This document shows, one piece after another, positions 10,741 to 22,040 of a stretch of DNA of 64,000 bases. Positions within the stretch are counted from its first letter, which is position 1, and every line of letters starts with the position of its first letter. The stretch is from Gracilariopsis chorda (taxonomy: Eukaryota; Rhodophyta; Florideophyceae; Gracilariales; Gracilariaceae). A model generated the notes under the pieces. That model was not told the DNA's origin. It ran no database searches and saw nothing but the letters and a program-made list of their open reading frames with translations. Both the position numbers and the translations under genes were made by a program. The stretch lies in NCBI GenBank assembly GCA_003194525.1, contig NBIV01000072.1:1-64000 (forward strand). Reading direction: 5' to 3'.

Positions 10741-12081
10741 TCATTGTTGGTCACCCTCGATTTGAGAAGTAGCAGCACCAGCCATATGCCACCAACGTGT
10801 TGGTGCACGTCGATTGCGACGAGGGTACCTGGAGCCTAGTCCAGGCTGAACATTCGACTCACCAAGATCACTAGAATCATTGTCGCTGTCTTCCCCATCA
10901 CCAGTGTCACTAGCATTAGGGTCTAAAACTGGAATTTCAACATCGTTCACAGTTCCTACGGTATGGATCCGGTGCATCTCTTGTACCAATTACTGGGACA
11001 GACCCAATTTTTTCGACACCATCAAGTGGGAACTCATCTGAGCTTTCCCTACAGCTGTCGTGCCGAATGTTACTATAGTCAATGTCTGATATATCTTCTT
11101 CATTGATGTAATTTGTGAGATATGGTGCCCAAGGAAACGTGGATTCATCAAAAGTGACATGCAGAGACCTCACAATTCAAGGAATCTCACATTGATCAGT
11201 GATCCGAACCTCGTAAAAATCATGCTCTAGAGTCTGCAAGTACACTCCCTCAAGTGCCCGAGACTCAAACGTAGTGACCAGGTTCATTTTCAATACATAC
11301 GCTGCGCATGCGAACACTCTAGCGTACTTCAACGATGGTTTATTACCAGTCACTAATACGAATGGATTCAAGCAAGTGGTAGAGTAGTAAAATCCATTGT
11401 GAACATATATAACATACTTTAATGCATACGGCCATAAGAATTCTGGTAAGTTGGCTTGAATCAGCAAGGCTCGAGCCGCTTCTTCCATAGTGCGATTGAT
11501 GCGCTCGGCAATGGCTTTTTGTTCAGGGATATAGGGAGGTGAGAACGATGATCCCTGCAGTTCATCAGAAGCATTTTCTTGTAGTGCAATGAACTATTCT
11601 GCAATGTCCGAATGCAAGTTCTGAACAAGCACATGCGCTTCTCCAAGCTGCTTGAGCTTCTGCCTTATCCCCACAAATACATCACGACTCTCAGATCTAT
11701 GCAACATGAATCGGAGCAGTACATAACGGGACCGGTCATCCATGAACGCAGAAGCATATTGAAACCGACCAGGAAACGATGGGAGCAATGGTCCAAGGAT
11801 GTCAGAGTGTACATTTTGTCCAACCTCTTTGGCTCGTTGAAACTTTCCCAAAACGGAAGTTTATGCACCTCGCCCAGTTGAAATGGCCGAAATACCTCCT
11901 CCATCTGCTTTAGCTTTCGGACTCCATCGACTTGCCCGTGTACCTTTTGAAGGTCTCGTGTGTTTATATGAGCAATTCGGCTGTGCCACAGCTTTGTGAG
12001 GTCTAAATCTTTGGCAGATAGGAGCGATGTGTGATCGGTATGCTCGATTGGACTTGGCAGCGTGTACAACCTAGAGCTCAT
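10741..12081 (-). pseudogene. copia D integrase and linker
   Basis: Nearly identical to element A 1-1110: the 103-residue integrase segment from MEEAARALL to DQCEIP is the same in both. D carries the same TAG after HSDIAE, the same TGA after CEIP and the same frame change before the RNRRAP linker. Unlike A, it has GAG (Glu) where A has TAG at 1116. The zinc-binding end (12081-11870) includes HSRIAHINTRDLQKVHG and PFQLGEVHKLPFW. Confidence 0.85.
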
Positions 12082-12539
12082 GTCTCGTTGACCACATCAA
12101 TTTCAAATCCTCCTTCGTGTGTAAGGCGAACTTCACTTGCACTGCATATGGATTGAATGCCTTTATCGTCCATACGACCAACAGACACTAAGTTGTATCT
12201 AAGATCGGGTACGATCAGTACATATGTCAATCGCTGGTTAGCCTCGACGAAGGGCAGTAAACCATCTCCTTGTTGAGTGGCGGTGACCTTTATGTTGTCA
12301 GCAAGCTCAATAGACCCCTGAGATACATCAAGCAATGTGTTGGGTACAAACGCAGATGCGGAACAAAAGAAATGGGAGGTGGTTCCGCTGTTTGCATAGG
12401 TTTTCAATCCATTATACGCAAATGGGAGCACCGCAGACTTCTCTAGACCGATTCCGGTGATCCCCATCTTGGATACTGTTCTTGCAGCTTTCTTAGAGGG
12501 TTTAGACTTTTCAGCAGAACTAGCTTTGAGTTGGTCCAA
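12078..12539 (-). pseudogene. copia D protease
   Basis: Protease domain of 153 codons. The catalytic triad reads NSGTTSHFF after KTYA instead of DSGATSH, so the catalytic Asp is changed to Asn (GAC or GAT to AAC). The rest keeps ELADNIKVTATQQGDGLLPF and LIVPDLRYNLVSVGRMDDKGI. The upstream KSKPSKKAARTV spacer joins the gag zinc knuckle. Confidence 0.8.
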
Positions 12540-12559
12540 GATGAATTTTTGGTAAACGC

Positions 12560-13456
12560 TTGTCTGGATTGTCGGGGTTCATTTAGAATCGGTCCTGCGT
12601 ATGACCGTCGTGCTCGCAAAAAGTGCAATGATAACCCTGTTTACTGGCAACAGCATAAGCAAGCTCATTGGACTCGAAAGCGGAGTTGGAATCTGATGTG
12701 TTACCATCATTTTCGTCCCCATTTGACATTCTGTTGCGTCCAAAGTGACAGCCGTTGCCCTTAACTCGGTTCTTTTTGCAGTTACGAGCATGAATGGAAC
12801 TTGCAGAACCAAGTTGACGAGCGTTGTACTCGTCTATCAAAGTAGTTGCCACGTAGTCCCACGTTAGTTCCGAGATCTCCTTAGTACTAAGTGCCGCAGC
12901 AGTTCACTCTAGTGAGCAGTTGGGGTCAACAGAGGCCAACAGCATTGGAGCTTTTTGTGACTCTGGAATGGCAGCGTCTTTCCCCATTCGATCCAATTGT
13001 GAGAATAAATTGGCAAACTGGTCCACATATTCCGACGTTTTTTGGCCATTATACGACATTCGGAACAGTTGAGCCTCTACAGCGATACGAGATACCGTTC
13101 GATTAGAGTCATAACGTGTATCTAATAGTTTCAGCATACGGCCAGGATCATCACCCACATCCATGACTACGCGTAGGGTGGCATCTCTAAGTGCAGAGAT
13201 GATGAATGCACATACCTTTTCTCGTTTTGTCATGAGTCGGGAAGTGCTCGGAGCAGCACTGGAGGTTGAATCTTTAGTCAATGTAGCACTCGATGACTCA
13301 TCCGGAGTTCACGCCACTACATTCCAAACACTTTTAATGCGAAACGCTGCACGGATTCGATGGTGCCATAGTGTATAATTTTCACCACACTTACCATGAA
13401 AGACTTGCATTTTCACACAAGAGTTCGTTTCAGTCCCAACTTTAGAGTCAGACATA
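12560..13456 (-). pseudogene. copia D gag
   Basis: Starts at MSDSKVGTETNS (Met codon at 13454-13456). UBN2-like gag: TKREKVCAFIISALRDATL, RMLKLLDTRYDSNRTVSRI, LFRMSYNGQKTSEYVDQFAN, then WDYVATTLIDEYNARQLGSAS and a zinc knuckle CTFCEHDGHTQDRF near 12583-12610. Stops occur after NVV (about 13310) and after NCSLE (12904). Confidence 0.8.
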
Positions 13457-14246
13457 ATTCTAGAAGGAGCTGAAACACCAAAGAATATATGTTGCGAAGC
13501 ACACTGAGGGACTCAACGATTCTCCAAACCCGATTTCTAAGAGAGGGAAAATGTTGAATAGGAGGGTCAACCAAGAAGTTACATCTGAGATCACACTACG
13601 ATATGAATACTGGAGTGGAGTAATGTCAACACTCAACAATAAGGGTGCCAGCGGAGACTGTGTCACAAAGCCTCAACGCTCGTGCAGACGCATGTGTTAC
13701 CCGATTAACAGGCGGAGTTCGGGTCCTCTGCACCCGTAGTGTCCTCACGAGAAGCTCTGCAGCACACGCGGAAAAGAAAATAAGAGATAAAACTTCATGA
13801 AAGCGGGCGCACTGACTGAAAAAACTACCTTCGCTACCCTAACGGTTGAATTCCTGGACTCTGGATGCTCTCTTCCGGTGCGAGATGCGATTTTCGTCAA
13901 CCTGCTCTACTCTGCGCACTTCAAGAGCACGGTGCTCAATCCGTACGAAAAGTACCAGGGAGGTTACTTACAAGCGCGATATGCTTTCACCAGTTAACTC
14001 CTGCTGGTCTCTTGTGAGACATTAGCTCGGTCTTTGTGCGCTGAGATCAAAGAAACAGGAATTGGAACAGGCACAGGTCGGTTTACACGAGAGAAGTCCT
14101 TGAAAGCTTTGCCTACTTTCACAGCTGCCAATCCGCTTCCACAAGTCTCGCTCGCTCGCAACTCAACGCTTACCTGCGCGGAAAAGGAAAACAATGTATT
14201 CGTAGAATCCACAGAGATGTTAGTAGAGCGTAAAGGTTGCGAAAAC
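13457..14246 (-). other. copia D untranslated leader
   Basis: About 790 nt of non-coding leader between the primer-binding site and gag. It is homologous to 16713-17450 of element C over most of its length, including a block at 13810-14000 that is very similar to 17060-17240. The plus-strand open frame in this stretch is not conserved in C and is not called. Confidence 0.6.
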
Positions 14247-14263
14247 TCGACGCTCTGGGCCCA
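14247..14263 (-). other. primer-binding site of copia D
   Basis: Minus strand reads TGGGCCCAGAGCGTCGA immediately inside the LTR, preceded by TTA. It is the best-preserved example of the motif shared by all copia copies in this window. Confidence 0.6.
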
Positions 14264-14265
14264 TA

Positions 14266-15006
14266 ATCGGTCCCAACGCACGCACGTTAGGAAAAGAAAA
14301 GGAAGAAAAGGGAGGAAGAAGAAACAAGAAAGTAGAACAAGGAAGTTTTTCATCCTTGGTCGAGCATTTTACTTAGGAGCGGGCAGTCCAAACCTAAAAA
14401 TTCCCTGCAGCACACACTTTGCTATTGTCGCAGTACGCAACGTTGGTGGTTGCCTTATTACGCTACACGTTGTTTGTGTGTGCGAGTGTACACGCAAAGC
14501 GTGCGCAAATTAGAGTAGCACAAGTTCAAATAACTAAATCAATCAACAACTAAGTCGATCACCGCAACAAATCCATTGCTATTCCCTTGATCTAGAACCA
14601 GCTCTAAAAAATCAACGATTTCCATCTTGGCACCCCAACCCCTTAGCAAAGCTCACAAACGCACATTGCCCCCAAATCGCCCAATACAGCACACATTCGC
14701 ACCTTTGGCATCGCACTACAACTGCCAACTGCGCGCACACTTGGACTAACCGTGTTGCTTCACTTGTGCATATCTGCAATCCAGTATCATACACTCCATA
14801 ACACTTGTACACTATACAATTCATATAGCGTTTTGCAGTAGCCAATCCCATTGCCGTTTCACGATGGGTTTGAGCATAGGCACATATGCGCTCTTCGAAT
14901 GAGAGGGTCCAAAAGGGCCCATCGTCCCTCGATCGCATGGTTTTGAACCACGTTGAGGCCTCCTGGGAGGGTTGGCCAGTCACTCAACCACTTCTAGACC
15001 TCAACA
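14266..15006 (-). repeat. 5' LTR of copia D
   Basis: Starts TGTTGAGGTC at 15006 on the minus strand and runs about 741 bp to the primer-binding site. It is homologous to the B/B2 LTRs, more diverged than those are from each other. Its outer flank is integrase of element C, which marks D as an insertion in C. Confidence 0.7.
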
Positions 15007-15687
15007 GAATCATCAAAGCTCGGGCAGCTTCTTCCATAATGCGATTGATGCGCTTGGCAATGAGGTTATCTTTTAGGGTATAGGGAGGTGAGAATGACGT
15101 TCCCTGTAGACAATTCGTGATTGGGTTTTGGAGATCAATATACTCTTCGGCATTGTCTACATGCAAGCTTTGAGCATGCCCATGCGCACTTCCAACATTC
15201 TGGTGAAGTGCATGCGCTCCCCCAACATGTGGGTGCTTTTGCCTAACCCCAAGAGAAACTGCATTAACTCCAGACTTATGCCGCACGAAGTCCCTATGCC
15301 TGATTGGACTTGGCAGCGTGTACAAATGAGAGTACATGTCTCGGTGACTACACCCAATCTCCAAGCCATCTTCTTGTATAACGCTAACCTCATTCGCACA
15401 GAAAAAGGACTGAATGCCTTTATCGGCCATTCGACTTACAAACACCAAGGTGTATCCATGATCTGGGACTAGAAGTACATCCGTCAACCTTAGGTTAGCC
15501 TCGAAACACGAATTATTGCATCAAAGTTTTGGGTAGCGGAAACCGTATTGTTGTCAGCGACCTTAATCGTCTTTTGCTCTATGTCAAGCAATGTAATCGG
15601 GATGAAAGCAGAAGCACAACTGAAGAAATGAGATGTGGCACCACTGTCTGCGTAAATTTCTATGGAATTAGACGCAGAGGGGACCAC
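15007..15687 (-). pseudogene. copia C protease to integrase fragment
   Basis: 15490-15687 holds protease with catalytic DSGATSHFF after EIYA, then KVADNNTVSATQNFDAI. 14984-15487 continues with LTDVLLVPDHGYTLVFVSRMADKGI, the protease C-terminus. Much of the integrase zinc end and core is deleted, because a short segment leads directly to INRIMEEAARAL, which is the region around the third catalytic residue. D is inserted just after this. Confidence 0.75.
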
Positions 15688-15693
15688 CGCAGA

Positions 15694-16712
15694 CTATTCA
15701 GCAGACATTACAGCGATCTCAATTTTAGATCCCTTTCGTGATGAACTTCCGGAGTGCTTGGATTTGTGACTGCAATTACTTTTGAGTTTCTCCAAGATGG
15801 CTTTACAAAGATGATTGTATGAATTGTCAGCATTCATTTGACATCGGTCCTGCGTGTGATCATTTTTGTCACAACAGTTGCAATGATAACCATTTTTGCC
15901 TGCAATGGCATAAGCGCGCACCATTGCACTCATTGTTTGAGTTGGAATCTGATATACTTTCATCAGGGTCGTATCCATTTGAAGATGTGGTGTGGCCTTC
16001 TGAACGTCTACTGCTCTTACTTCTGCTCTTCATGCGATTGCGACTATGAGCAGAACTGGCTGAATCAATTTGGTGAGCATCGTATTCGTCCATGAGGGTA
16101 GTCGCCACGTAGTCCCAATTCAATCCGAGATGTCTTTTGTCCGAACTGCCACAGCCATTAAATCCAGTGAGAAGTTGGGATCAGTAGAGGCTAACAGCAT
16201 TGGCGCCTTGTGGGATTCGGGAATGGCAGCATCCTTCCCCATTCGGTCTAGCTGCGAGAATAGGGACGCAAACTGCTCGACATAGTCCGACATATTCTGA
16301 CTATTTTACGACATTCAGAATGGCTTGGTCTGTCTATACAGCAATAAGTGACACTGTTCTATTAGACGCATACCTCGCATCGAGAAGTTGGAGCATACGT
16401 TTATGTTCATCATGGACATCTATAGCCACATGCAAAGGGGCATCTGCAAGTGTGCATATTAAGGTTCTGCATGCCTTTTCTCGTTTGGTAAGTACACGGG
16501 AGATGGTCTGCCAAGCACGTGCGCCCGACGCCTTCGGCTTGGTAGCACAGGATGAGTCAGTCAAGCCTGGCATTACGACATTCCAGACTCTTTTGATGCG
16601 AAATGCAGCCCGTACACGATGTCACCATAACGCATAATCCTCACCAAGTTTACCATAGAAGCATGGGATTTCACACCGGAGGTGGTTTCGGTCTCAACTT
16701 TGGAGTAATACA
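15694..16712 (-). pseudogene. copia C gag
   Basis: Starts at MYYSKVETETTSGVK (16712). It keeps RTLICTLADAPLHVAIDV, KRMLQLLDARYASNRTVS, then WDYVATTLMDEYDAHQIDSAS and a zinc knuckle CNCCDKNDHTQDRC (about 15840-15890). Compared with B and D, the YVDQ segment is disrupted. Several stops and frame changes. Confidence 0.75.
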
Positions 16713-17466
16713 TTGTTCCAGAAGACGTTCCAATACCAAAGTAAATAACACAAATGTGGGAGAGTGAGGGACTCGATGCTTTGAATCTACGATGAGCTGG
16801 GATTAAAAATGGTTGATCGCGGTAAGGCCATTGAATTGTAGCATATGTCACACTAACATTGAAATACTGCAGTGGATGTTTGTTGGCAATCAACAGCGCA
16901 GATGACAGCGGAGACAGTGTATAAAAGTCTCAACGCTAGTCCAAACGCGTCTGGTACGCGTATAACAGGTATAGTTCCGGTCCTCTACGCTCGGACTATA
17001 CTCACGAGCACCTCTTTAGCACACTAATAAAAGAAAACAAGAAACGTCGTAAACGCGAACACACTGACAGGAGAAACTACCTTCGCTACTCTAAGGGTTG
17101 AACCTCTGGACCCTGATTGCTCTGTCAAGGTGCCAGTTGTGATTCTCTTCGACCTGCTTTACTCTGCGTACTTCAAGAGCAGGGTGTTCAATCTGTACGA
17201 AACGTCCCAGGGAGGTTACTAACAAGCGCGATATACTTTCTCCAGTTGATCCCCGCTGGTCCCTTGCCGGTAATTAGGCCTATTTTTGTGCGTTGAAACA
17301 AAGGAGCAGGAATTGGAACAGGCGCAGGTCGGTGTACTAGACATAAGTCCCTGAACGCTTTGCTTACTTTCACCACTGAACCTCGTTTTACACACAATCG
17401 CTCACAACGCAAAAGAAAAAAGATAAGTAGTAGTGACTTCTGCAATATGTCGACGCTCTGGGCCTA
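16713..17466 (-). other. copia C leader and primer-binding site
   Basis: Non-coding leader homologous to D 13457-14263. The primer-binding site at 17451-17466 reads TAGGCCCAGAGCGTCGA, with the first TGG changed to TAG. Confidence 0.55.
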
Positions 17467-17469
17467 TAA

Positions 17470-17985
17470 CCTATTATTGATAAATGAAATTGGGCTTCGA
17501 CAGAAATGAAAAAGAAAGAAAGAAGTGAAACAAGAGTGAAGATTGTCAGCCCTGGGGTGATTTACTTGGAGCTGCAACATTTGCAACTTATATAGCACCA
17601 CTGGATTGCTCTACGGCTATAAGGAAAATTCTAATCACTAAGTGCGGACATCCAATACCACCAATCATAATCAAACATAATACAACAAGGGTTGCACAAA
17701 CTGGTGACAGTTCATTACAACCATGCCTAACATTATTCCAGCACATGCCAAAGATGCACGGTAAGTGAAACAACCATGGCAAAAATTTGCCAACATGCCA
17801 CAGCACTGTTTGATGGCTTACTTTCGTCACCATGACCATGACATTGCACAAGTGCACATGAAACTGCATCCGTATCGATAACCTAAGTTCTTTGCGTACC
17901 CTGCACGTGCTCGCACACACAATCACACGTCTGCAACAACGTGATATGCCTTTAAACCAGATGTATCTATATAGAATCTCATGTA
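17470..17985 (-). repeat. truncated 5' LTR of copia C
   Basis: Aligns with bases of about 2955-3470 of the copia A LTR, including the CACGTTGTTGCAGACGTGTGATTG segment (shown here only in part) and the TATA box near 17592. The outer 250 bp are missing: the match stops at about 17985, where Ty3 RT sequence of G2 starts. Confidence 0.7.
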
Positions 17986-20280
17986 GAAATAACTTTCAGG
18001 CGGTTACAAGCGAATGCTCTACGAGGATAATTAAGCAAATAATCCAATGGTTGGACGATTTTGTGATGTATACCAGGCTGGAAAAGCTGTTATTAGCAGA
18101 CATCGAGGCATTCGTACCCGTCTGTGCGGGAGTAGGATTCAAGGTCAGTCTTACAATATGTTATTTCTTTTGCAAAGAAGTAAAATGTTTTGGAAGGATC
18201 ATATCTAGAGGCGGGATCAGATTTGACCCTCGAAACCTGGATGCGCCGGTTTAGATAAAGAAACCACAAATGGCCGGCGAGCTGCAGCAAATAGTCTGCG
18301 CGGCAGATTGAATGCTGAGCTCGAATCTGAATTTCTCGCAGATCACTACACCCCAACACACCCTTCTCGAAGAAGCACATACGACGGCGGGAAAGTGGAC
18401 GAAAAATGCGGTAGGGAAGATCCATATCGGCAAAAAGTGGACAGAAGCAAACGATGACGCGTGCAACAGCAGAAATTCATATCTTGCCGTCGCCACACAC
18501 TTTTCTCGAGGAAGGGCTACAGAACATGCCTCTTCACCTATCCATCCAACTCCTACTTGTTAGTGAATTTTAAGAAATCACCTTTGGAACAGGAACAGAA
18601 TCCGGTAAAATAAGAAGCCCACGAACCAGTGTGTTTTCTGTCCAGCGCGTTTACAGATTCCTCGGAAAGGTGGAACGTTCCAGGAAAGGAATTATTTGCA
18701 ATCGTCGAAGCGATGAGCAGAATGGATTATCTCAAAACGGGGAAAATCATATAAATATTCACAGACCACGCCAACCTCGTATATATATATAAACCCTACG
18801 AGCGGAACCCTGGAATACCACGTCACACCGCAAACAAGCTGATGCAATGGGCCCTAAAACTGAGCGCTTTTCGCTACTTAATAGAACAAGTCCTGGGGAA
18901 ACAAAAGGTATGGGCTGGCATGCCCAGTCATTGGGCAGTGCTGGCCGAGACCACTACGCAAATACCCAACAAATATAGCTTCAGAGCACTCATGGCCGCA
19001 TATATGAACCCCGAGGGCCATAAAGCCTTCAATTTGCCTTCGATAGAACAAATCACTGAATCGCAGGGGTGCAACCCCAACAATGCCCCAAAGAGAGCAG
19101 GCGAAAAATGAAAACTTATGGAGAATATCGTCAGGTCAGGTGTAGATTCCTGACGAAGACACAAAGCAATGGCTGACAATTTTCATCGCAAGGCACACTG
19201 GGCGAGCAGGTCATAGAGCACGCGCACTGACACGAGCAAAAGTATCCCAGAATTTTTGATAGAGCAACTTGAACAATGATCCCCGCGAGTTTGTGGAGTC
19301 CTGTTTTCAGTACGGAGCGACAGAACAGGGAACTATAGGTCCCAGGCCGCTGGGACATACCCTACACGAATCGAAACCTAATGAAGTTATTCACATCGAT
19401 TATTGCTTCCTTAAGAAAGCGGAAGGTGGTAAGCTGTACGTGTTAATTGTCAAAGATGATCTATCGGGATATTTCTGGTTGAGAGCTACATCCAAAGCCG
19501 ACACAGCGACAACTGCGGCTATACTGCTCCACTGGATACCTGCTTTTGTCATACCATCATACTGGATTTCGGATAAAGGAAGCCATTCTAAGTACCAAAT
19601 TGTCAAGCACATTTCAGACACACTGTACTGCGCCCACCACTTCACGATGCCACACTGCTCTTGGAGGAACTGCTCTGTGGAAATGTTATGCCAAGAGTTA
19701 CTGAGAGTAAAAAAAGCGTGTTACTTTCCGAGTTCCAACGTCACCAGACCGCCTGGCGATCTGTTATCCCTACGATACAGTCCGGTTTGAAGATTTCAAT
19801 TTCAAGGCGACTAAACGGAAAGTGCACCATAACTGTGTTCACAAGACTTGCGCAGGACTCGCCGCTTAAAACAATCATCAGGCCCAACGGCGTGAAGACG
19901 GTCAGATATATCGAAAGAGAAAGAGCAAGAGCATTGATGAACATTGACGAGTTACAAAAATCATTACGTAACCTACACCGAGAGTGCGCAGAACGCAGCC
20001 AAAGCCATAGAAAGGCAGCCGTGTAGTCACATAATCGTCGAACCAGCATACGCAAGATCAACCTTTCAGGAGGTGATCTTGTGCTCAAGAGCATACCACA
20101 GAAGTCTGTAAGCTCCAAGCTGAACCTCAAGTATCACGGGCCTTTTCACTGCACACTCTGTCGTGACAACTACTTGTTCCAGGTAGAAGACCTACTGAAT
20201 GGAAAAAAGATTAGGTTCATGACTGTCGATTTAAGTGCTTTTGTAACAGCGATTTCGAGTTATCTCATGAGCTACAGGAG
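17986..20280 (+). pseudogene. Ty3 G2 RT, RNase H and integrase remnants
   Basis: RT to integrase remnants read in several frames with stops at, for example, 18253, 18309 and 18752. Integrase catalytic residues are partly visible: first Asp in VIHIDYCF, second Asp in WISDKGSH. The third acidic residue is not clear (NCSVEMLCQE near 19680). Non-functional. Confidence 0.7.
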
Positions 20281-20523
20281 CATCTGAGCTATCAAGCGAG
20301 TAAACTACTAACAGTCGAAGAATTTACGGATATGGACCGCAAGGATGGGACCATACACATATTGGTGAAGTGAAAAGGTTTCTCGGACGACGAGAGAGAC
20401 TGGGTAGCAATCGATTCACTACAGCACGACGTTCTCGACCTTCTACGCGAGTATTTAGAAGAACTACAGACGAATCTAACCAAGCGCCAACGACATATTG
20501 CCCGAGCCATAACAGTGCAATAA
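20281..20523 (+). pseudogene. Ty3 G2 chromodomain
   Basis: Chromodomain at the end of pol: DGTIHILVK, stop, KGFSDDERDWVAIDSL, then an amphipathic C-terminal helix (LREYLEELQTNLTKRQRHI). The stop is TGA at 20371-20373, exactly where the family has an aromatic-cage Trp. Apart from this stop the domain frame is open to TAA at 20521. Confidence 0.75.
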
Positions 20524-20552
20524 GCAATCCCACTGGATTGATCATGGGGGGC

Positions 20553-21629
20553 TGTCCATGGCTTGACGATGTACGCATACGGGTTGCGCATCTACGACGT
20601 GGGTATTCTACCGCTTGCGTGTGTTGGTCAACAATATTGTACGATTCGACGTCACAAAGAGCTTTGTTGACCGAAACACGCATGGTGTACCGCAGCCTAC
20701 TCCGGGGGCGCACAAAAGCAGGCAAGAAACCTCAACAGTCCTACTGAGGCTACCTCCTCTCTTCCGAGTTCTTTCTATGAAAGATGGGCTTTTATTGTAG
20801 AATTATGTATCTACATACTCGATTGTTCTGGTTTTCGCTCTGCAGTGTTCCGGAGAGTCTCTCAGAACCATATCCTCCTGAGCTATAACCCTCACGGAGC
20901 TTATTACATGCACGCAGTATCAAACTGGCGGATGGCTTAAACCACGAGGAACTGACGGGTGGTAGTCTGGAAACATGCTACTGAGATCCTTGGAGACTAG
21001 CAGACGCAAGATGGTACTGCATGCGCGGAGCGCGGACGTGAGGAAAGTAATGTAGATGAAAACAGAAGTTAAGCTCTTATTGTATTTCGTAGGAATACTA
21101 TTGCGCTCAGAACAGCTAGTTAAGTAGCGCATAAGCAATGTACGAACACATATGCACTGCTGTAAGCATTAGTAAGATAGGCATACATATGCACGAATCA
21201 CAGCTACGACCTTGTCCGTATCCAGTTTGATCTATCCTACAAAGCAAATTCGTGATGAGTAACAGTTCCATCTTCGCCGGGCCTGTCATGGAAATTCATC
21301 ACGACTACAATATCACCGTACGCGATCACCACTGTCCAGTAGGCCAAGATGGGGTCCCCTTCGAAGCCCAAACTACTCTTGAGTTCCACACCCAGACTGT
21401 GCTGGTTTGCCGCACTTCAAGGGTTTTCTCCGTTTCACTGTTTCCGTTAACATTAAAAAGGGAATTATTCTTCCCGCGCCAAATATATGCGATCCGCATG
21501 CGTACTTCACACAAACATCACCATTTTTAACATGGTGGTGGAGGTACTTGTGTGAGGCAGCGGAGATCTAAACTAGTAGGAGGAGCGGCGAGATGTTGGG
21601 AAGAGAACTATTGAGGCAGTGTCTGGTGA
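20553..21629 (+). other. gene-free stretch, possible G2 LTR
   Basis: Begins TGTCCATGG right after a G-run, so the first few hundred bases may be the 3' LTR of G2. I found no second copy in the window to confirm it. No convincing gene. The final 100 bases (21520-21629) are GT-rich and resemble part of the tandem array at 27886-27932. Confidence 0.3.
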
Positions 21630-21766
21630 CAGAGGCGGGCAATCGTGTCAAAATTTGACAGTGGTGGATCGCGTTTGGAGACCGGTATTGAGACGGGAGG
21701 TGACATAAAGTTGGTTGGCGCCAGATTGTGGGAAATAAATGGTAAGGGACGATTCTTGATGAGAGC
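21630..21766 (+). repeat. flanking direct repeat X, left copy
   Basis: 137 bp directly outside the 5' LTR of G3, starting CAGAGGCGGGCAATC and ending GATGAGAGC. A second copy lies directly outside the 3' LTR (27038-27172). By eye the two are about 90% identical, similar to the divergence between the two LTRs. Confidence 0.75.
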
Positions 21767-21984
21767 TGTAGCCGTTTCCGGCTGCATAGCGCAGGACGGA
21801 ACAGAAAAAGGCTACTTAAACCTTAGTTGTAGGTTACACTAACGTAGATATCTTATCAAATGCCGGCACTTCCTACTTCGAGAACACGGTAGTGGCATTT
21901 AAGCCCCAAGAACATTGCCTCTCAGTAAATCGAGGCATCGAACCTCACCTTTCCATCGACGAACAACTCGCGTAGTTCGCCACA
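21767..21984 (+). repeat. 5' LTR of Ty3 G3
   Basis: 218 bp, TGTAGCCG...CGCCACA. About 91% identical by eye to the 3' LTR. Contains GGCATCGAACC (antisense B-box-like) near 21942. The primer-binding region begins directly after it (GTGATCACTGGATTC). Confidence 0.8.
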
Positions 21985-22040
21985 GTGATCACTGGATTCA
22001 CTACAACAGTTCGACGTTTAATTTCCTACGTTCAGTGGCG

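Larger units (their letters stand above)
10706..15006 (-). mobile_element. Ty1/copia element D, interrupted by B
   Basis: Minus-strand element: 5' LTR 14266-15006, primer-binding site 14247-14263, leader, gag, protease, integrase, linker. It stops in the first codons of the RT domain at about 10706, where the LTR of B begins. The rest of D should lie on the far side of B/B2 and A, beyond the window. D itself starts in the middle of C integrase (15007). Confidence 0.75.
15007..17985 (-). mobile_element. Ty1/copia element C, interrupted by D
   Basis: Oldest layer of the copia nest. 5' LTR (17470-17985) lost its outer part where it meets Ty3 fragment G2. Leader, gag, protease and the beginning of integrase follow and are cut at 15007 by D. 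The LTR is of the A type, unlike the LTRs of D and B. Confidence 0.7.
17986..20552 (+). mobile_element. Ty3/gypsy fragment G2 (RT end to chromodomain)
   Basis: Decayed Ty3 element reading rightwards, truncated at its left end by copia C. Parts: RT C-terminus with LDD (QWLDDFVMYTR, 18040-18070), connection (KKPQMAGELQQIVC, 18254-18300), RNase H (TDHANLVYIYKPYERNPG, about 18760-18810), integrase (19269-19790: IHIDYCFLKK, then SDKGSHSKYQ), and a C-terminal chromodomain (20281-20523). It ends at a G-run (20544-20552) that looks like a polypurine tract. The RNase H ending (QKVWAGMPSHW) matches the oomycete-like wording also seen in G3. Confidence 0.75.

Noticed and set aside
14034..14513. 159-codon plus-strand ORF
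   Set aside because: Lies antisense to the copia D leader and LTR and is not conserved in the homologous leaders of C and B2.
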